A stretch of 15,150 nt of DNA. It comes from Pseudomonadota bacterium (lineage in GTDB: Bacteria; Desulfobacterota; Desulfovibrionia; Desulfovibrionales; Desulfovibrionaceae). This document shows, one piece after another, positions 14,971 through 15,150 of the stretch (the stretch's first letter is position 1; each line of letters starts with the position of its first letter). A program made the position numbers and the translations under genes. Location of the stretch: the NCBI GenBank assembly GCA_023417745.1, contig JAEZEM010000114.1, positions 1 to 15,150 of the forward strand. The letters are read 5' to 3'. The notes beneath the pieces are model-generated. The model worked only from the letters and a program-made list of their open reading frames with translations. It was not told the DNA's origin and ran no database searches.

Positions 14971-15010
14971 GGGGGTCCGGGGGCCTCAGGTCCCCGGCCG
15001 CCGGAGGCAT
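14971..15010 (-). repeat. Dispersed GC hairpin element, copy 4, 3' of the ABC permease gene
   Basis: The hairpin arms CCGGGGGCC and GGTCCCCGG (with one G-T pair, loop TCA) are followed by GGCCGCCGGAGGCAT (14996-15010). A short pyrimidine-rich stretch then runs to the permease stop codon at 15024-15026. Read on the minus strand it sits 13 bases past that stop, as copy 2 sits past the flagellin-like gene. It probably acts in the 3' untranslated region; that role is inferred. Confidence 0.75.
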
Positions 15011-15023
15011 ATTACTCTTCCCT

Positions 15024-15150
15024 CTACTCGCGTTTGTTTTCGAAGCCTGGGATCTCCAGTTTCTTTTCGGCGATCTTGAGGAGGAACGAGGCGATGGTGA
15101 CCAGGGCCAGGTAGTACAGCCCCACGACGATGAAGACTTCGGTGTTGCGG
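15024..15150 (-). CDS. Amino-acid ABC transporter permease, C-terminal end (cut by window edge)
   Basis: The last 42 codons read RNTEVFIVVGLYYLALVTIASFLLKIAEKKLEIPGFENKRE before a TAG at 15026-15024. A hydrophobic helix (EVFIVVGLYYLALVTIASFLL) followed by a charged tail ending in ..LEIPG is the typical end of HisM/GlnP-type permeases for polar amino acids. The rest of the gene and any ATPase or binding protein lie outside the window. This piece is too short to appear as a full open frame, but its stop and composition support a real gene. Confidence 0.8.
   Translation of the reverse strand, partial: RNTEVFIVVGLYYLALVTIASFLLKIAEKKLEIPGFENKRE

Overview
The window is about 15 kb of GC-rich DNA with bacterial gene structure. 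It holds the 3' end of rpoC, several c-di-GMP and two-component signalling genes, a flagellin-family gene, nadE, a lactate/glycolate-type FAD oxidase and the end of an amino-acid ABC permease. High GC, an RpoC with the long trigger-loop insertion, the GlcD-type oxidase and the many GGDEF/TPR proteins suggest a Desulfovibrio-like sulfate reducer (Desulfovibrionaceae, perhaps Solidesulfovibrio). That assignment is inference from overall resemblance, not from a database search.

Layout. The last ~596 codons of rpoC (+) end at a textbook terminator. Next comes a membrane-anchored diguanylate cyclase (-), divergent from a hybrid histidine kinase (+); an AT-rich gap with inverted repeats separates them. 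A small DksA/TraR-type zinc-finger gene (+) follows the kinase. After a gap with two copies of a GC-rich hairpin element comes a flagellin-like gene (-). It has a sigma-28-like promoter, set just beyond the terminator of nadE (-). nadE is divergent from a second diguanylate cyclase (+) with an amino-acid-binding-type periplasmic sensor domain. Then come a TPR-methyltransferase (+) and a GNAT acetyltransferase (+) 4 bases apart. A GlcD-type FAD oxidase (-) converges on them. Its upstream region carries a triplicated 8-bp repeat and two oppositely oriented copies of the hairpin element. The C-terminus of an amino-acid ABC permease (-) closes the window.

How it fits together. Two intact GGDEF enzymes, each with a product-inhibition site, and a hybrid kinase form a signalling-rich stretch. 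The flagellin-like gene with a motility-type promoter is a natural output partner of c-di-GMP control, but nothing in the sequence links them directly. The rest (nadE, glcD, permease) is ordinary metabolism. I do not see a defence island, CRISPR array, prophage, insertion sequence or RNA gene. The points most worth a second look are the dispersed hairpin element with its purine-rich flank, the unusual flagellin-family protein with its promoter, and the 8-bp tandem repeat before glcD.
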